64,000 nt of DNA from CAVSRC01 sp963781775. GTDB taxonomy: Bacteria > Pseudomonadota > Alphaproteobacteria > Rhizobiales > Kaistiaceae. How positions within the stretch are numbered: the stretch's first letter is position 1; every line of letters begins with the position of its first letter. The notes under the pieces were generated by a model that did not search any database, was not told the DNA's origin, and worked only from the letters and a program-made list of their open reading frames with translations. A program made the position numbers and the translations under genes. This document shows, in pieces, positions 25,870 through 35,433 of the stretch. The stretch covers positions 62,001 to 126,000 of the forward strand of contig CAWAHE010000014.1 of NCBI GenBank assembly GCA_963781775.1, written 5' to 3'.

Positions 25870-27747
25870 TCAGGTGCGCGGGCGCTCCTCGCGCAGCGCG
25901 GCGGTGACCGAGCGGAAGAACGGCTGGTCCGGCAACGCCTCGATGTCGCAGACAAGCTTGCGGCGCCAGTTGGGGTGCTCATCCATCGTGCCCGGAATAT
26001 TGACCTGCTCGGGATTGCCGGTGAGGTCCTCGATGGCGAGCGCGAACAGGCGCGAGGGCGTTCGCGCAACCAGCCGATGCAGCGCAACCGCCATGGATTC
26101 CGGCAATGCCTCGGGTGGCGCGATGTGGCCATCGCGCACGGCATACATGTCCTCGGGCAGTAAGCCGCGATCGGCAAGCACGCCGAAGAGCCGGTGACGC
26201 TCCTCGGCACGTTCGGTCAGCGCGTGGACCAGTTCGTCGGCGCGCAGCAGGCCGATGCCGGCGCGCACGTTGAGGTCGTGCGTACTCCACCATCCGGCGA
26301 GCGTGTGGAGGTCGTGGGTGGTGATGCAGGCAAGCGCTTCGCGCGGGTAGTGCTCGACCGGGATGAAATAGCCGTCACGCTTCTCGAAGAAGAAGACGCG
26401 ATAGCTCTGCACCTCGACGGCGCGCATCACGTCCTGGAAGCCGGGCGGGACGACGCCGAGATCCTCGCCGATTACGATCGACTGACGGGCCTGCGACACC
26501 TCGGCCAGAGCGCGCAACATGGCGGCGAGCGGATAGCGCACATAGACGCCGTCGGCGGCGGTGAAGCCGCTCGATATCCAGAACAGCCGGTAGAGGCTCA
26601 TGGCGTGATCGATGCGCAGGGCGCCGGCATGGCGCAATACCGCGTCGATCGCCTCGCGGAAGGGCTGGAAATCGCGGGCGACCAGCGCCGACGGCGACAA
26701 AGGCGCGACGCCCCAATCCTGGCCGGCCGCGTTGAAATAGTCCGGTGGCGCGCCGATGCGCACCGACGGGACGGTCAGTTCGCGATCCGACCAGGTCGCC
26801 GATCCGTCGGAGGCAACGCCCACGGCCATGTCGAGATAGAGGCCGATGCGCATGCCGGCCGCCTTCGCCCGGGCCTGCGCCGCAGCAAGCTGGCGCTCGG
26901 CCAGCCACTGCAGCCACGAATGGAACGCGATCGCATCGCCGTTCCTGGCGGCAAAGGCGCGCACGGCCTCGTTGGCCGGGTGGCGGTATTCCTCCGGCCA
27001 TGTGTGCCAGGTGGCGCCGTGGCCGCGCTCGACCATCTCCCCCGACAGCGCCTCGAAGAGCGCGTGCAGATAGAGCGACTGGCCGCCGTCGAGGACGTAA
27101 CCGGCATAATCATCCGCGTCCGCCGCCTCGGCCGTCTCACGGAAGGCGCGGAAGAGAAACGTCAGCGCCTTCAGCTTGAGCGGACCGACGGTTGCATAAT
27201 CGACCAGCTCCGCGGCGCGGACCTCCGCCGGAACGTCGACCATGGCGAGCACCGTGGCGGCGCCGGGCGCCTTGTCCACCGCGATGTAGAGCGGGTTGAG
27301 AAAGCGGCGACTCGATGGGGAGAACGGACTGAACTTGCCGGGATCGGCCATGAACAGGGCATGGAGCGGATTGACGCCGACGAAATCGGCGCCGGCCGCG
27401 GCGACGATCTCCGCGAAGCGGCCGAGATCGTCGAAATCGCCGATGCCCCAGTTGCGCGCCGAGCGCAGCCCATAAAGCTGACAGGCAACGCCCCAGCAGC
27501 GCCCGTCGCGCAGCCAGTCGGGCATGAAACAGGCGGCATTGTCCGGCGCCTGCATGGGACCGGGGTCGTTCGGCCTCACCGTTGCGAGGCTTTCGGCGAC
27601 GTCCCGGTCATTGGCGGCCGGAACGCCCAGGGCCTGCAACGTGGCGCGCATCGACGGATCGGAAGCGGTGACCAGCGGCCCCATCAGCGACACGTATTGA
27701 CGCTCGACGCCGGCCATCGCGGCCAGGCGGTAAAGCTCCTCGCTCAT
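25870..27747 (-). CDS. malQ: 4-alpha-glucanotransferase (amylomaltase)
   Basis: 625-residue GH77 enzyme, cytoplasmic, disproportionating malto-oligosaccharides. Catalytic blocks are LRIDHAMSLYRLFW (nucleophile Asp), VIGEDLGVVPP (acid/base Glu) and TTHDLHTLAGWW (stabilising Asp). The ATG at 27747 overlaps the glgX stop (ATGA); the longer frame is a glgX shadow. As the last gene of the five-gene glucan operon it probably recycles short maltodextrins released by GlgX debranching. Confidence 0.93.
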   Translation of the reverse strand: MSEELYRLAAMAGVERQYVSLMGPLVTASDPSMRATLQALGVPAANDRDVAESLATVRPNDPGPMQAPDNAACFMPDWLRDGRCWGVACQLYGLRSARNWGIGDFDDLGRFAEIVAAAGADFVGVNPLHALFMADPGKFSPFSPSSRRFLNPLYIAVDKAPGAATVLAMVDVPAEVRAAELVDYATVGPLKLKALTFLFRAFRETAEAADADDYAGYVLDGGQSLYLHALFEALSGEMVERGHGATWHTWPEEYRHPANEAVRAFAARNGDAIAFHSWLQWLAERQLAAAQARAKAAGMRIGLYLDMAVGVASDGSATWSDRELTVPSVRIGAPPDYFNAAGQDWGVAPLSPSALVARDFQPFREAIDAVLRHAGALRIDHAMSLYRLFWISSGFTAADGVYVRYPLAAMLRALAEVSQARQSIVIGEDLGVVPPGFQDVMRAVEVQSYRVFFFEKRDGYFIPVEHYPREALACITTHDLHTLAGWWSTHDLNVRAGIGLLRADELVHALTERAEERHRLFGVLADRGLLPEDMYAVRDGHIAPPEALPESMAVALHRLVARTPSRLFALAIEDLTGNPEQVNIPGTMDEHPNWRRKLVCDIEALPDQPFFRSVTAALREERPRT

Positions 27748-29852
27748 GCGCGAGTCGTCCTCGCCCGCATCATCGTCTCGCCGGCGAAGAGGAGCAGCGT
27801 GCGGCCTTCGACCTCGACCTCGTCGCCGACGGCGTGGATGCGATCGGGCGGATCGACCTCGCCGCGCCCGGCATCGACGCGGATCCGCCAATAGGGCCGG
27901 CCGCCGTTGGGAAGCTTGAACGATAGCGGCGCGTGATACGCGTTGGCGACGATGAAGACGCGTGAAGGAATGTCACCGAGCATGACGCCGACGATCTTGG
28001 CCTGAGGATCGGTCCACGAGCCGTTGTCCATCTCGACGCCGTCCGGCCGGTACCAGATGACGTCACGGGTGCCGTCGCCGTGAATCTGGGTGCCGTGCAG
28101 GAAGTTCGGCGAGTGCAGGATCGAATAGCGCTTGCGGATGGCGATGACGCCTCGCACGAATTCCATGAAGGCGAAGTCGCGCCCGGTCATGCCGCGCCAG
28201 CGCATCCAGGTGATGTCGTTGTCCTGGCAATAGGCGTTGTTGTTGCCGAGCTGGGTGCGGCCGATCTCGTCCCCCATCAAGATCATCGGCGTGCCTTCGG
28301 AGAGAAGCAGCGTGGCGATCGTGTTACGGCGCATGCGCTCGCGGAGATCGCGAATAGCGGCGTCGTCGGTCGGTCCCTCGACGCCACAGTTCCAACTGCG
28401 ATTGTCGTCGTGGCCGTCGCGGTTGCCCTCGCCGTTGGCCTCATTGTGCTTGGAATTGTACGACCACAGGTCGGCGAGCGTGAAACCGTCGTGAGCGGTG
28501 ACGAAGTTGACGCTCGCCCAGGGCTTGCGGCCCCGGTGATCGTAGAGATCGGCGGAGCCAAGCAGGCTTTGCGCGAACCCTGGCAACTGGCCGCCGTCGC
28601 CTTTCCAGAAGGAGCGCATGGTGTCGCGGTAGCGGCCGTTCCACTCTGCCCAACCGGGTGGGAAATTGCCGACCTGATAGCCGTTGGGACCGAGGTCCCA
28701 GGGCTCGGCAATCATCTTGGCGCGCTGGAGGACCGGGTCCTGACGTGCGGCGTCGAAGAAGACCGCATTGGGGTCGAAGTGGTCGTATTCGCGGCCAAGC
28801 GCCGTCGTCAGGTCGAAGCGGAAACCGTCGACGTGGCATTCCTCGACCCAGTAGCGCAGCGAATCCATGACCATCTGGAGGACGCGCGGGTGGCGCAGAT
28901 TGACGGTGTTGCCGCAGCCGGTGGTGTCGAAATAGTAGCGCTTGTCCTCGCCCAGCATGTAGTAGCTGGCATTGTCGATGCCGCGGAAGGAGAGCGTCGG
29001 GCCGAGGTGGTTGCCCTCGGCGGTGTGGTTGTAGACGACGTCGAGAATGACCTCGATGCCGGCCGCGTGCAGCCGGCGGACCATCAGCTTGAATTCGTGG
29101 ATGTCGCCGCCGGGCGAAATGTAGCGCGACGCCGGCGCGAAGAAGTTGGCGGTGTTGTAGCCCCAGTAGTTGACGAGCCCGCGCTGGACGAGATCGCGAT
29201 CGTCGAAGAAGGACTGGATCGGCATCAGTTCGACGGCGGTGACGCCAAGCTTCTGGAGATGCTCGACCATGCGCGGATCGCAGAGGCCCGCGAACGTCCC
29301 GCGCAATGGCGGAGGGATATCCTCGCGGACCGCGGTCATGCCCTTGACGTGCGCCTCATAGACGATCGTTTCGGCCCACGGGCGCCGGGGGTGGCGGTCG
29401 CCGCCCCAGGTGACGGCAGTATCGATGACGACGCATTTCGGCATGACGAACGCCGAGTCGCGGCGGTCCATGACCAGATCGGCGCGCGGCGAGCCGACAC
29501 GGTAGCCGAAGCTGGCATCGTGCCAGGAGACTTCGCCGTGGAGCGCCCGCGCGTAAGGATCGATGAGCAGCTTGTTGGGATTGAAGCGGTGGCCGTTGGC
29601 CGGGTCGTAGGGGCCGTGGACGCGATATCCATAGAGCTGGCCGGGGCGAATGTCGGGGAGGTAGCCGTGCCAGACCTCGTGGGTGTACTCCGGCAAGGCA
29701 ACCCGCTCGATTTCGCGGCGTCCCTTGGGATCGAAGAAACAGACCTCGACCTTGGTGGCGTTGGCTGAAAAAAGGGCAAAGTTGACGCCCGCGCCGTCCC
29801 AAGTCGCACCGAGCGGATGCGACAGGCCAGGTCCGACCCGCAACTTCGGCAT
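27744..29852 (-). CDS. glgX: Glycogen debranching enzyme (isoamylase type)
   Basis: 702 residues from the ATG at 29852. A CBM48/E-set domain lies at the N-terminus (LGATWDGAGVNFALFS) and a GH13_11 catalytic barrel follows, with VDGFRFDLTTAL (nucleophile Asp), MIAEPWDLGPNGYQVGNFP (acid Glu) and VTAHDGFTLADLWSY (third acid). It hydrolyses alpha-1,6 branches of glycogen or limit dextrin. A longer start (29957) would add a leader not seen in the family. It starts 29 bp downstream of the glgB stop. Confidence 0.92.
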   Translation of the reverse strand: MPKLRVGPGLSHPLGATWDGAGVNFALFSANATKVEVCFFDPKGRREIERVALPEYTHEVWHGYLPDIRPGQLYGYRVHGPYDPANGHRFNPNKLLIDPYARALHGEVSWHDASFGYRVGSPRADLVMDRRDSAFVMPKCVVIDTAVTWGGDRHPRRPWAETIVYEAHVKGMTAVREDIPPPLRGTFAGLCDPRMVEHLQKLGVTAVELMPIQSFFDDRDLVQRGLVNYWGYNTANFFAPASRYISPGGDIHEFKLMVRRLHAAGIEVILDVVYNHTAEGNHLGPTLSFRGIDNASYYMLGEDKRYYFDTTGCGNTVNLRHPRVLQMVMDSLRYWVEECHVDGFRFDLTTALGREYDHFDPNAVFFDAARQDPVLQRAKMIAEPWDLGPNGYQVGNFPPGWAEWNGRYRDTMRSFWKGDGGQLPGFAQSLLGSADLYDHRGRKPWASVNFVTAHDGFTLADLWSYNSKHNEANGEGNRDGHDDNRSWNCGVEGPTDDAAIRDLRERMRRNTIATLLLSEGTPMILMGDEIGRTQLGNNNAYCQDNDITWMRWRGMTGRDFAFMEFVRGVIAIRKRYSILHSPNFLHGTQIHGDGTRDVIWYRPDGVEMDNGSWTDPQAKIVGVMLGDIPSRVFIVANAYHAPLSFKLPNGGRPYWRIRVDAGRGEVDPPDRIHAVGDEVEVEGRTLLLFAGETMMRARTTRA

Positions 29853-29881
29853 CTGTAAGGAATCCCTTCCGGAAACCTGCG

Positions 29882-32101
29882 CTAGGTCACGAGTTCGAGG
29901 ATGATGGTGGCCAGCGGTGGCAAGGTAAGCAAGATGGATGCCGGTCGGCCATGCCACGACACGTCGGCAGATTCAATCCCTCCGAGATTACCTACGTTGG
30001 AGCCGCCATAGGCGGCCGCATCGGTGTTGAGGCGCTCGCGCCAGCGGCCGGTGCGGGGAACGCCAACCCGGTAGCCCTCGCGGACCAGCGGGGTGAAGTT
30101 GCAGACCACTACGACCGGCAGATCGCCGTCATGGCCGTGGCGGACGAAAGCATAGACGCTGCGGTCAGCGTCAGCCCCTTCCAGCCACTCGAAGCCGGAC
30201 GGGTCGGTGTCCTTGACGTGCAATGCCGGAATTTCGCGATAGACATGATTGAGATCGCGAACCAGATCCTGCATGCCGTGGTGGCTGCCGTCGGCGAGCA
30301 GGTGCCAGTCGAGCGACTGGTCGTGGTTCCACTCGCGCTCCTGCGCAAACTCGCAGCCCATGAACAGCAGCTTCTTGCCCGGATGGGTCCACATGTAGCC
30401 GAGGTAGGCGCGCAGGTTGGCGAATTTCTGCCAGCGGTCGCCGGGCATCTTGCCGAGCAGCGAGCCCTTGCCGTGGACGACCTCGTCGTGGCTGATCGGC
30501 AGAACGAAATTCTCGCTGAAGCCGTAGTGGATGCCGAAGGTCATCTGGCCGTGATGAAAGCGGCGATGGATGGGCTCGAGCTTCATGTATTCGAGCGTGT
30601 CGTGCATCCAGCCCATGTTCCACTTGTAACCGAAGCCGAGGCCGCCGCCATCGACCGGCCGCGAGACCTGTGGCCAGGCGGTCGACTCTTCGGCGATGGT
30701 GGTGGCGCCGGGATGGTCGCCGAAGACACGGGTGTTCATCTCGCGCAGGAAGCCGATCGCCTCGAGATTCTCGCGCCCGCCATGGACGTTGGGAAGCCAG
30801 TCGCCAGGCTCGCGCGAATAGTCGAGATAGAGCATCGAGGCGACGGCATCGACGCGCAGCCCGTCGATGTGGAAGTGCTCCAGCCAGAAGAGCGCATTGG
30901 CGACGAGGAAGTTGCGCACCTCGTTGCGGCCGAAATTGTAGATGAGCGTGTTCCAGTCGCGGTGGAAGCCGAGGCGCGGATCCTGATGCTCGTAAAGGGC
31001 GGTGCCGTCGAAGCGAGCGAGGCCATGCGCGTCGGAGGGGAAATGGGCCGGCACCCAATCGACGATGACGCCGAGGCCGGCGGCGTGGGCCTTGTCGACA
31101 AAACGGGCAAAGCCCTCGGGACTGCCGAAGCGGCTGGTCGGCGCGAACAGGCCGATCGGCTGGTAACCCCACGAACCGGAGAACGGGTGCTCCGATACCG
31201 GCATGCACTCGATATGCGTGAAGCCCATATCGCTGGCGTAGCCGACGAGCTGGTCGGCGAGATCGTCGTAACTCAGGTATTCGTTGCCATCCTTGCGCCG
31301 CCAGGAGCCAAGATGGACCTCGTAGATGGAGACCGGTGCGTCCAGCGCCTGGTGCGCCTTCTGTCCTTCCATCCACGCGCGATCGCTCCAGTCGTGGCGG
31401 GGAATGCCATGAACGCGCGAACCGGTCGCCGGCGGGAGTTCGTGGGCAAAGCCGACCGGGTCGGCCTTGAGCGGCATGAGGGCGCCGTGGGAGTCGAGGA
31501 TCTCGAATTTGTAGTTGGCCCCCAAGGGCACGTCCGGGATGAACAGCTCCCAGACGCCGGCCTCGATGCGCTTGCGCATCGCGTGGCGGCGGCCGTCCCA
31601 CTGGTTGAAATCGCCGACGACGCTGACGCGCGAGGCGTTGGGCGCCCAGACGGCGAAGGCACAGCCGGCGACGCCATCGAGGGTCATCGGGTGGGCGCCG
31701 AGCCGCTCGAACATGCGGCGATGACTACCCTCGCCGAGCAGATACACGTCGACGTCCCCCAGCAGGACGCCAAACCGGTAAGGATCTTCAACCTCCCAGC
31801 GGTCGCGACCGCGGAAGAAGCGGAGGCGGTAGGCAAACGGTTTGCGACGGCGGGGAACGGCGCCGACAAAGAACCCGGCGGGCCGGATCCTTTCGAGCGT
31901 CACGACGGATTCGCCAGATTTGCAGTCGATCACCTCGGCGATCTCGGCGTCCGGCCAGAATGCGCGCACCGACAGTGGCACGCCGTCGCCGCCATGCATG
32001 CCGAGCACCGCAAAGGGATCGCCATGACTGCCGGCGATGATGGCGTCGACAGCCCCGTCTTCGGGCCGCCACGGGGCTGGCTTGGTCTTGGCCGATCTCA
32101 T
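29882..32101 (-). CDS. glgB: 1,4-alpha-glucan branching enzyme
   Basis: 739-residue GH13_9 enzyme that introduces alpha-1,6 branches. An N-terminal N1 domain (about 20-110) is followed by CBM48 (AVWAPNASRVSVVGDFNQW) and the barrel with VDGLRVDAVASMLYLDYS (nucleophile), TIAEESTAWP (acid/base) and PISHDEVVHGKGS. The C-terminal all-beta domain follows. It acts on polymers made by both GlgE and GlgA. Its start codon overlaps the TreS-Mak stop (ATGA). Confidence 0.95.
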   Translation of the reverse strand: MRSAKTKPAPWRPEDGAVDAIIAGSHGDPFAVLGMHGGDGVPLSVRAFWPDAEIAEVIDCKSGESVVTLERIRPAGFFVGAVPRRRKPFAYRLRFFRGRDRWEVEDPYRFGVLLGDVDVYLLGEGSHRRMFERLGAHPMTLDGVAGCAFAVWAPNASRVSVVGDFNQWDGRRHAMRKRIEAGVWELFIPDVPLGANYKFEILDSHGALMPLKADPVGFAHELPPATGSRVHGIPRHDWSDRAWMEGQKAHQALDAPVSIYEVHLGSWRRKDGNEYLSYDDLADQLVGYASDMGFTHIECMPVSEHPFSGSWGYQPIGLFAPTSRFGSPEGFARFVDKAHAAGLGVIVDWVPAHFPSDAHGLARFDGTALYEHQDPRLGFHRDWNTLIYNFGRNEVRNFLVANALFWLEHFHIDGLRVDAVASMLYLDYSREPGDWLPNVHGGRENLEAIGFLREMNTRVFGDHPGATTIAEESTAWPQVSRPVDGGGLGFGYKWNMGWMHDTLEYMKLEPIHRRFHHGQMTFGIHYGFSENFVLPISHDEVVHGKGSLLGKMPGDRWQKFANLRAYLGYMWTHPGKKLLFMGCEFAQEREWNHDQSLDWHLLADGSHHGMQDLVRDLNHVYREIPALHVKDTDPSGFEWLEGADADRSVYAFVRHGHDGDLPVVVVCNFTPLVREGYRVGVPRTGRWRERLNTDAAAYGGSNVGNLGGIESADVSWHGRPASILLTLPPLATIILELVT

Positions 32102-35100
32102 GGCGGCGCCCCTCCCTCGGTTACCAATTCAAGCAGGCCGCGCACCGGAATGGACACCCATGTGGGCCGATTGGCGGCCTCGTAGAGGACCTCGTAGGCA
32201 GCCTTCTGGATGACGAACAAGTCGAGAAGGCGACGACGCGTGGCGTCGTCCTCGGGGACGACCCCGGCGGCGGTCACGATCGGCCAATAGGCGGCGAGGA
32301 AATCGCGGGTGATGGCGTCGCGCCACGCAAAGGCGCGATCGCGCCCGACGGCGGAGGCGGCGCCGTCGCGCTCCTCCATGCGCATGACCGCCGACCAGGC
32401 GGCATAGTCGAACGAGCGCACCATGCCGGCGACATCGCGGAGCGGCGACGTTTTCTGCCGGCGCTCGCTTATGCCGCGCTGCGGCTCGCCCTCGAAATCG
32501 ATGATGACGACGTCGCCCTTGGCGACGAGAACCTGACCGAGATGATAATCGCCGTGGACGCGGGTCTTGCGTCCGGCGTCGGTGAGGCTGGCAACGCTTT
32601 TGACGCGCTTGAGGAGCGCGGTGCGCGCCTTGATGGCCGCGGCTGCGTCGGCCTTGGCCGCACCGGTGAGCCCTCGCACCGTGCGCGACAGCAAACCGAT
32701 CGCTTTGGTGAGATCGCGCGAAACGGCGGCAGTCCAGCGTTTCAGGTCGGCGGCCGAGATCGCCTCGGCGGCAAAGCGTTTGTCCTTGGTGGGCGTGGCG
32801 AGGCCGGCATGGAGTTCGGCAGTGCGCTGGCCGAGAACGGCGCCGAGATCGAGCGGGAACTCGAAGGCCGGCGCCGCGTCGACCAGTTCGCCGGTGTCGT
32901 CGCGCGGCAAGAGCACGAAGGCCTCGAGATCGCGGTCGAGCGCCTCGCGGATGACGCCCCACGCATCACCCTGGTTGCGCACGAAAGCGAACGCTGCGGC
33001 CAGCGTGACCGGCTCGCCCTTGTCCGGCCGGTAAGTGACGCTGCCGAAATAGGCGGGCGTGTTGCGGAAGCCGGCGACATCGGTGAGGAAGCGCGCCATC
33101 TCGATCTCGGGCTGCTCGCCGACACGCAAACGGCGATAGACCTTAAGCATGGCCTCGTCACCGATGATGAAGGAGACATTGCTTTGTTCCGCCCCGACCG
33201 GGCGAATGCTGTCGGTCGCTTCGAGCGCGCGAAATTCCGCGGACGAATAGAATTCCAGACTGCCGTTGGTGGCCGGAACCGTCTTGCCCGCGCGCAGCGC
33301 AGTGATCAGATCCTGATGGAAGCGCTCGTCGAACGAAGCATCGATCAGGGCGCCAAGGTTCGGCCCATAGCGCAACTTGGCGAGGGTGTAGGAGAGCTTG
33401 GGCGCGCCGAAGGCAAGGTTTGCCTCGCCCCACATCGCCGACACGGGCAGGAAATAGCGATTGGTCTCGCCGTCATCGGTCTCGACGTCGAGGAAGAGGA
33501 GTTCGTTCGAATTTCCGGGCACGGCGCCGAAGAGCGTCACCTGGGCGCGCTTGACCCGCGTGCTCTTGCCGGCAAACCAGCGCTGATGGCCGAGAAACTC
33601 GGGCAGCACGTCACGCTCAAGCTGGCTCAATTCGCGCCCCTCGAGAGCGCGGGAGAGCTTGCCGCCGTTTGCGGTGAGCGTCACAAACTCGGGCAGCGGC
33701 TCCGGTAAAGGCGCGTGCCACCGCGGCGCGTCGGCCTCCAGGGCGAGCAGGAACCAGAAGAAGCCGTAGGCTGGCAGCGTCAGCATGTAGGGCAAGTCGC
33801 CGATCGGCGGGAACGCGGCGTTGCCGGTCAGCTCAATGGGTACGGCGCCGCGATAGGCGGACAGATCGAGCTCCACCGCCTGCGCGGCGCGCGAAATGTT
33901 GGCGACGCAGAGCAGCCGCTCGCCGTCATGCTCGCGGACGTAGGCGAGAATCTTGCGGTTGTGCGGATAAAGGAAGGTCAACGTGCCGCGGCCGAAGCCG
34001 GCATGCTGCTTGCGCACGGCGATCATGCGGCGCATCCAGTTGAGCAGCGACGACGCCTCGTTCTGTTGCGCCTCGACGTTCACCGCCTGGAACCCGTAAA
34101 CCGGATCCATGATCGGCGGCAGGAAAAGCGCCTGCGGATTGGCGCGCGAAAACCCGCCATTGCGATCCGCCGACCATTGCATCGGCGTGCGCACGCCGTC
34201 GCGATCGCCGAGGAAATAATTGTCGCCCATGCCGAGTTCGTCGCCGTAATACATGACCGGCGTGCCAGGCATCGACAGCAAGAGGGCGTTCATCAGCTCG
34301 ATCTTGCGGCGGTCGTTGTCGAGCAGCGGCGCGAGGCGGCGGCGAATGCCAAGATTGATGCGGGCGCGCGAATCCCCAGCGTAGGTGCGCCACAAATAGT
34401 CGCGCTCTTCGGCGGTGACCATTTCCAGCGTCAGCTCGTCGTGATTGCGCAGGAAAATCGCCCATTGGCAATTTTCCGGGATATCCGGCGTCTGGCGGAT
34501 GATGTCGGTGACCGGGTGACGGTCCTCCTGGGCGAGCGCCATGTACATGCGCGGCATCAGCGGGAAATGGAACGCCATGTGGCACTCGTCGCCCTCGCCG
34601 AAATAGGGCCGGGTATCCTCGGGCCACTGGTTGGCCTCGGCCAGCAACATGCGGTCAGGGTAACTGACGTCCATCTCGCGGCGGATTTCCTTCAGCACCA
34701 CGTGGGTCTCTGGCAGATTCTCGTTGTTGGTGCCCTCGCGCTCGACGAGATAGGGAATGGCGTCGAGACGCAGACCGTCGACCCCCATGTCGAGCCAGTA
34801 GTGCAACAGCCGCTTGACCTCATCCATGACTCGGGGGTTGTCGAAGTTGAGATCGGGCTGGTGGGAATAGAAGCGGTGCCAGAAGAAGGCATGGGCTTCC
34901 GGGTCCCATGTCCAGTTCGACTTCTCGGTATCGACGAAGATGATGCGGGTGCCGGCGTAGCGCTGGTCGGAATCGCTCCACACGTAGAAATCGCGCGCCG
35001 CGGAACCGGGCTTGGCGCGCCGCGCCTTCTGAAACCACGGGTGCTGATCCGAGGTGTGATTGATAACCAGTTCGGTGACCACGCGGATTCCGCGCCGATG

Positions 35101-35433
35101 CGCTTCGGCGACGAAGCGCTTGAAATCGCGCATCGTTCCGTAGGACGGGTTGATCGACCGATAGTCGGCGATGTCGTAGCCGTCGTCGCGGCCCGGCGAC
35201 GGATAGAACGGCAACAACCAGATGACCGTGACGCCGAGACTTTCGACGTAGTCGAGACGCTCCATCAGGCCGGCGAAATCGCCAATTCCATCGCCGTTGG
35301 AATCGAAGAAGGCCTTGATGTGGAGCTGATAGATGATCGCATCCTTGTACCAGTCGGGGCGGCTGCGATCGACCTTGTCGTCGCTGGCGCGGGCGCCGGC
35401 CCGCCCGGTGCTGGTCGTCGCGGCGTCCATCAA
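32098..35433 (-). CDS. treS: Trehalose synthase-maltokinase fusion
   Basis: 1111-residue two-enzyme fusion. Residues about 20-560 form the GH13_16 trehalose synthase (NHTSDQHPWF, VDGLRLDAIPYLVE, LLAEANQWPED, LRNHDELTLEMV), which interconverts trehalose and maltose. Residues about 600-1111 are maltokinase/Pep2. They have the N-terminal cap HQRWFAGKSTRVKRAQV, the catalytic HGDYHLGQVLV and the Mg-binding IDFEGEP, making maltose-1-phosphate with ATP. Fusion of the two steps is known in several bacteria. ATGA overlaps link it to glgE upstream and glgB downstream, so the full TreS/Mak/GlgE/GlgB route is one transcript. Confidence 0.95.
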   Translation of the reverse strand: MMDAATTSTGRAGARASDDKVDRSRPDWYKDAIIYQLHIKAFFDSNGDGIGDFAGLMERLDYVESLGVTVIWLLPFYPSPGRDDGYDIADYRSINPSYGTMRDFKRFVAEAHRRGIRVVTELVINHTSDQHPWFQKARRAKPGSAARDFYVWSDSDQRYAGTRIIFVDTEKSNWTWDPEAHAFFWHRFYSHQPDLNFDNPRVMDEVKRLLHYWLDMGVDGLRLDAIPYLVEREGTNNENLPETHVVLKEIRREMDVSYPDRMLLAEANQWPEDTRPYFGEGDECHMAFHFPLMPRMYMALAQEDRHPVTDIIRQTPDIPENCQWAIFLRNHDELTLEMVTAEERDYLWRTYAGDSRARINLGIRRRLAPLLDNDRRKIELMNALLLSMPGTPVMYYGDELGMGDNYFLGDRDGVRTPMQWSADRNGGFSRANPQALFLPPIMDPVYGFQAVNVEAQQNEASSLLNWMRRMIAVRKQHAGFGRGTLTFLYPHNRKILAYVREHDGERLLCVANISRAAQAVELDLSAYRGAVPIELTGNAAFPPIGDLPYMLTLPAYGFFWFLLALEADAPRWHAPLPEPLPEFVTLTANGGKLSRALEGRELSQLERDVLPEFLGHQRWFAGKSTRVKRAQVTLFGAVPGNSNELLFLDVETDDGETNRYFLPVSAMWGEANLAFGAPKLSYTLAKLRYGPNLGALIDASFDERFHQDLITALRAGKTVPATNGSLEFYSSAEFRALEATDSIRPVGAEQSNVSFIIGDEAMLKVYRRLRVGEQPEIEMARFLTDVAGFRNTPAYFGSVTYRPDKGEPVTLAAAFAFVRNQGDAWGVIREALDRDLEAFVLLPRDDTGELVDAAPAFEFPLDLGAVLGQRTAELHAGLATPTKDKRFAAEAISAADLKRWTAAVSRDLTKAIGLLSRTVRGLTGAAKADAAAAIKARTALLKRVKSVASLTDAGRKTRVHGDYHLGQVLVAKGDVVIIDFEGEPQRGISERRQKTSPLRDVAGMVRSFDYAAWSAVMRMEERDGAASAVGRDRAFAWRDAITRDFLAAYWPIVTAAGVVPEDDATRRRLLDLFVIQKAAYEVLYEAANRPTWVSIPVRGLLELVTEGGAPP

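Noticed and set aside
29951..32185. 744-codon plus-strand frame opposite glgB
   Set aside because: It mirrors glgB and has no recognisable domain; the minus strand has all GH13 catalytic motifs.
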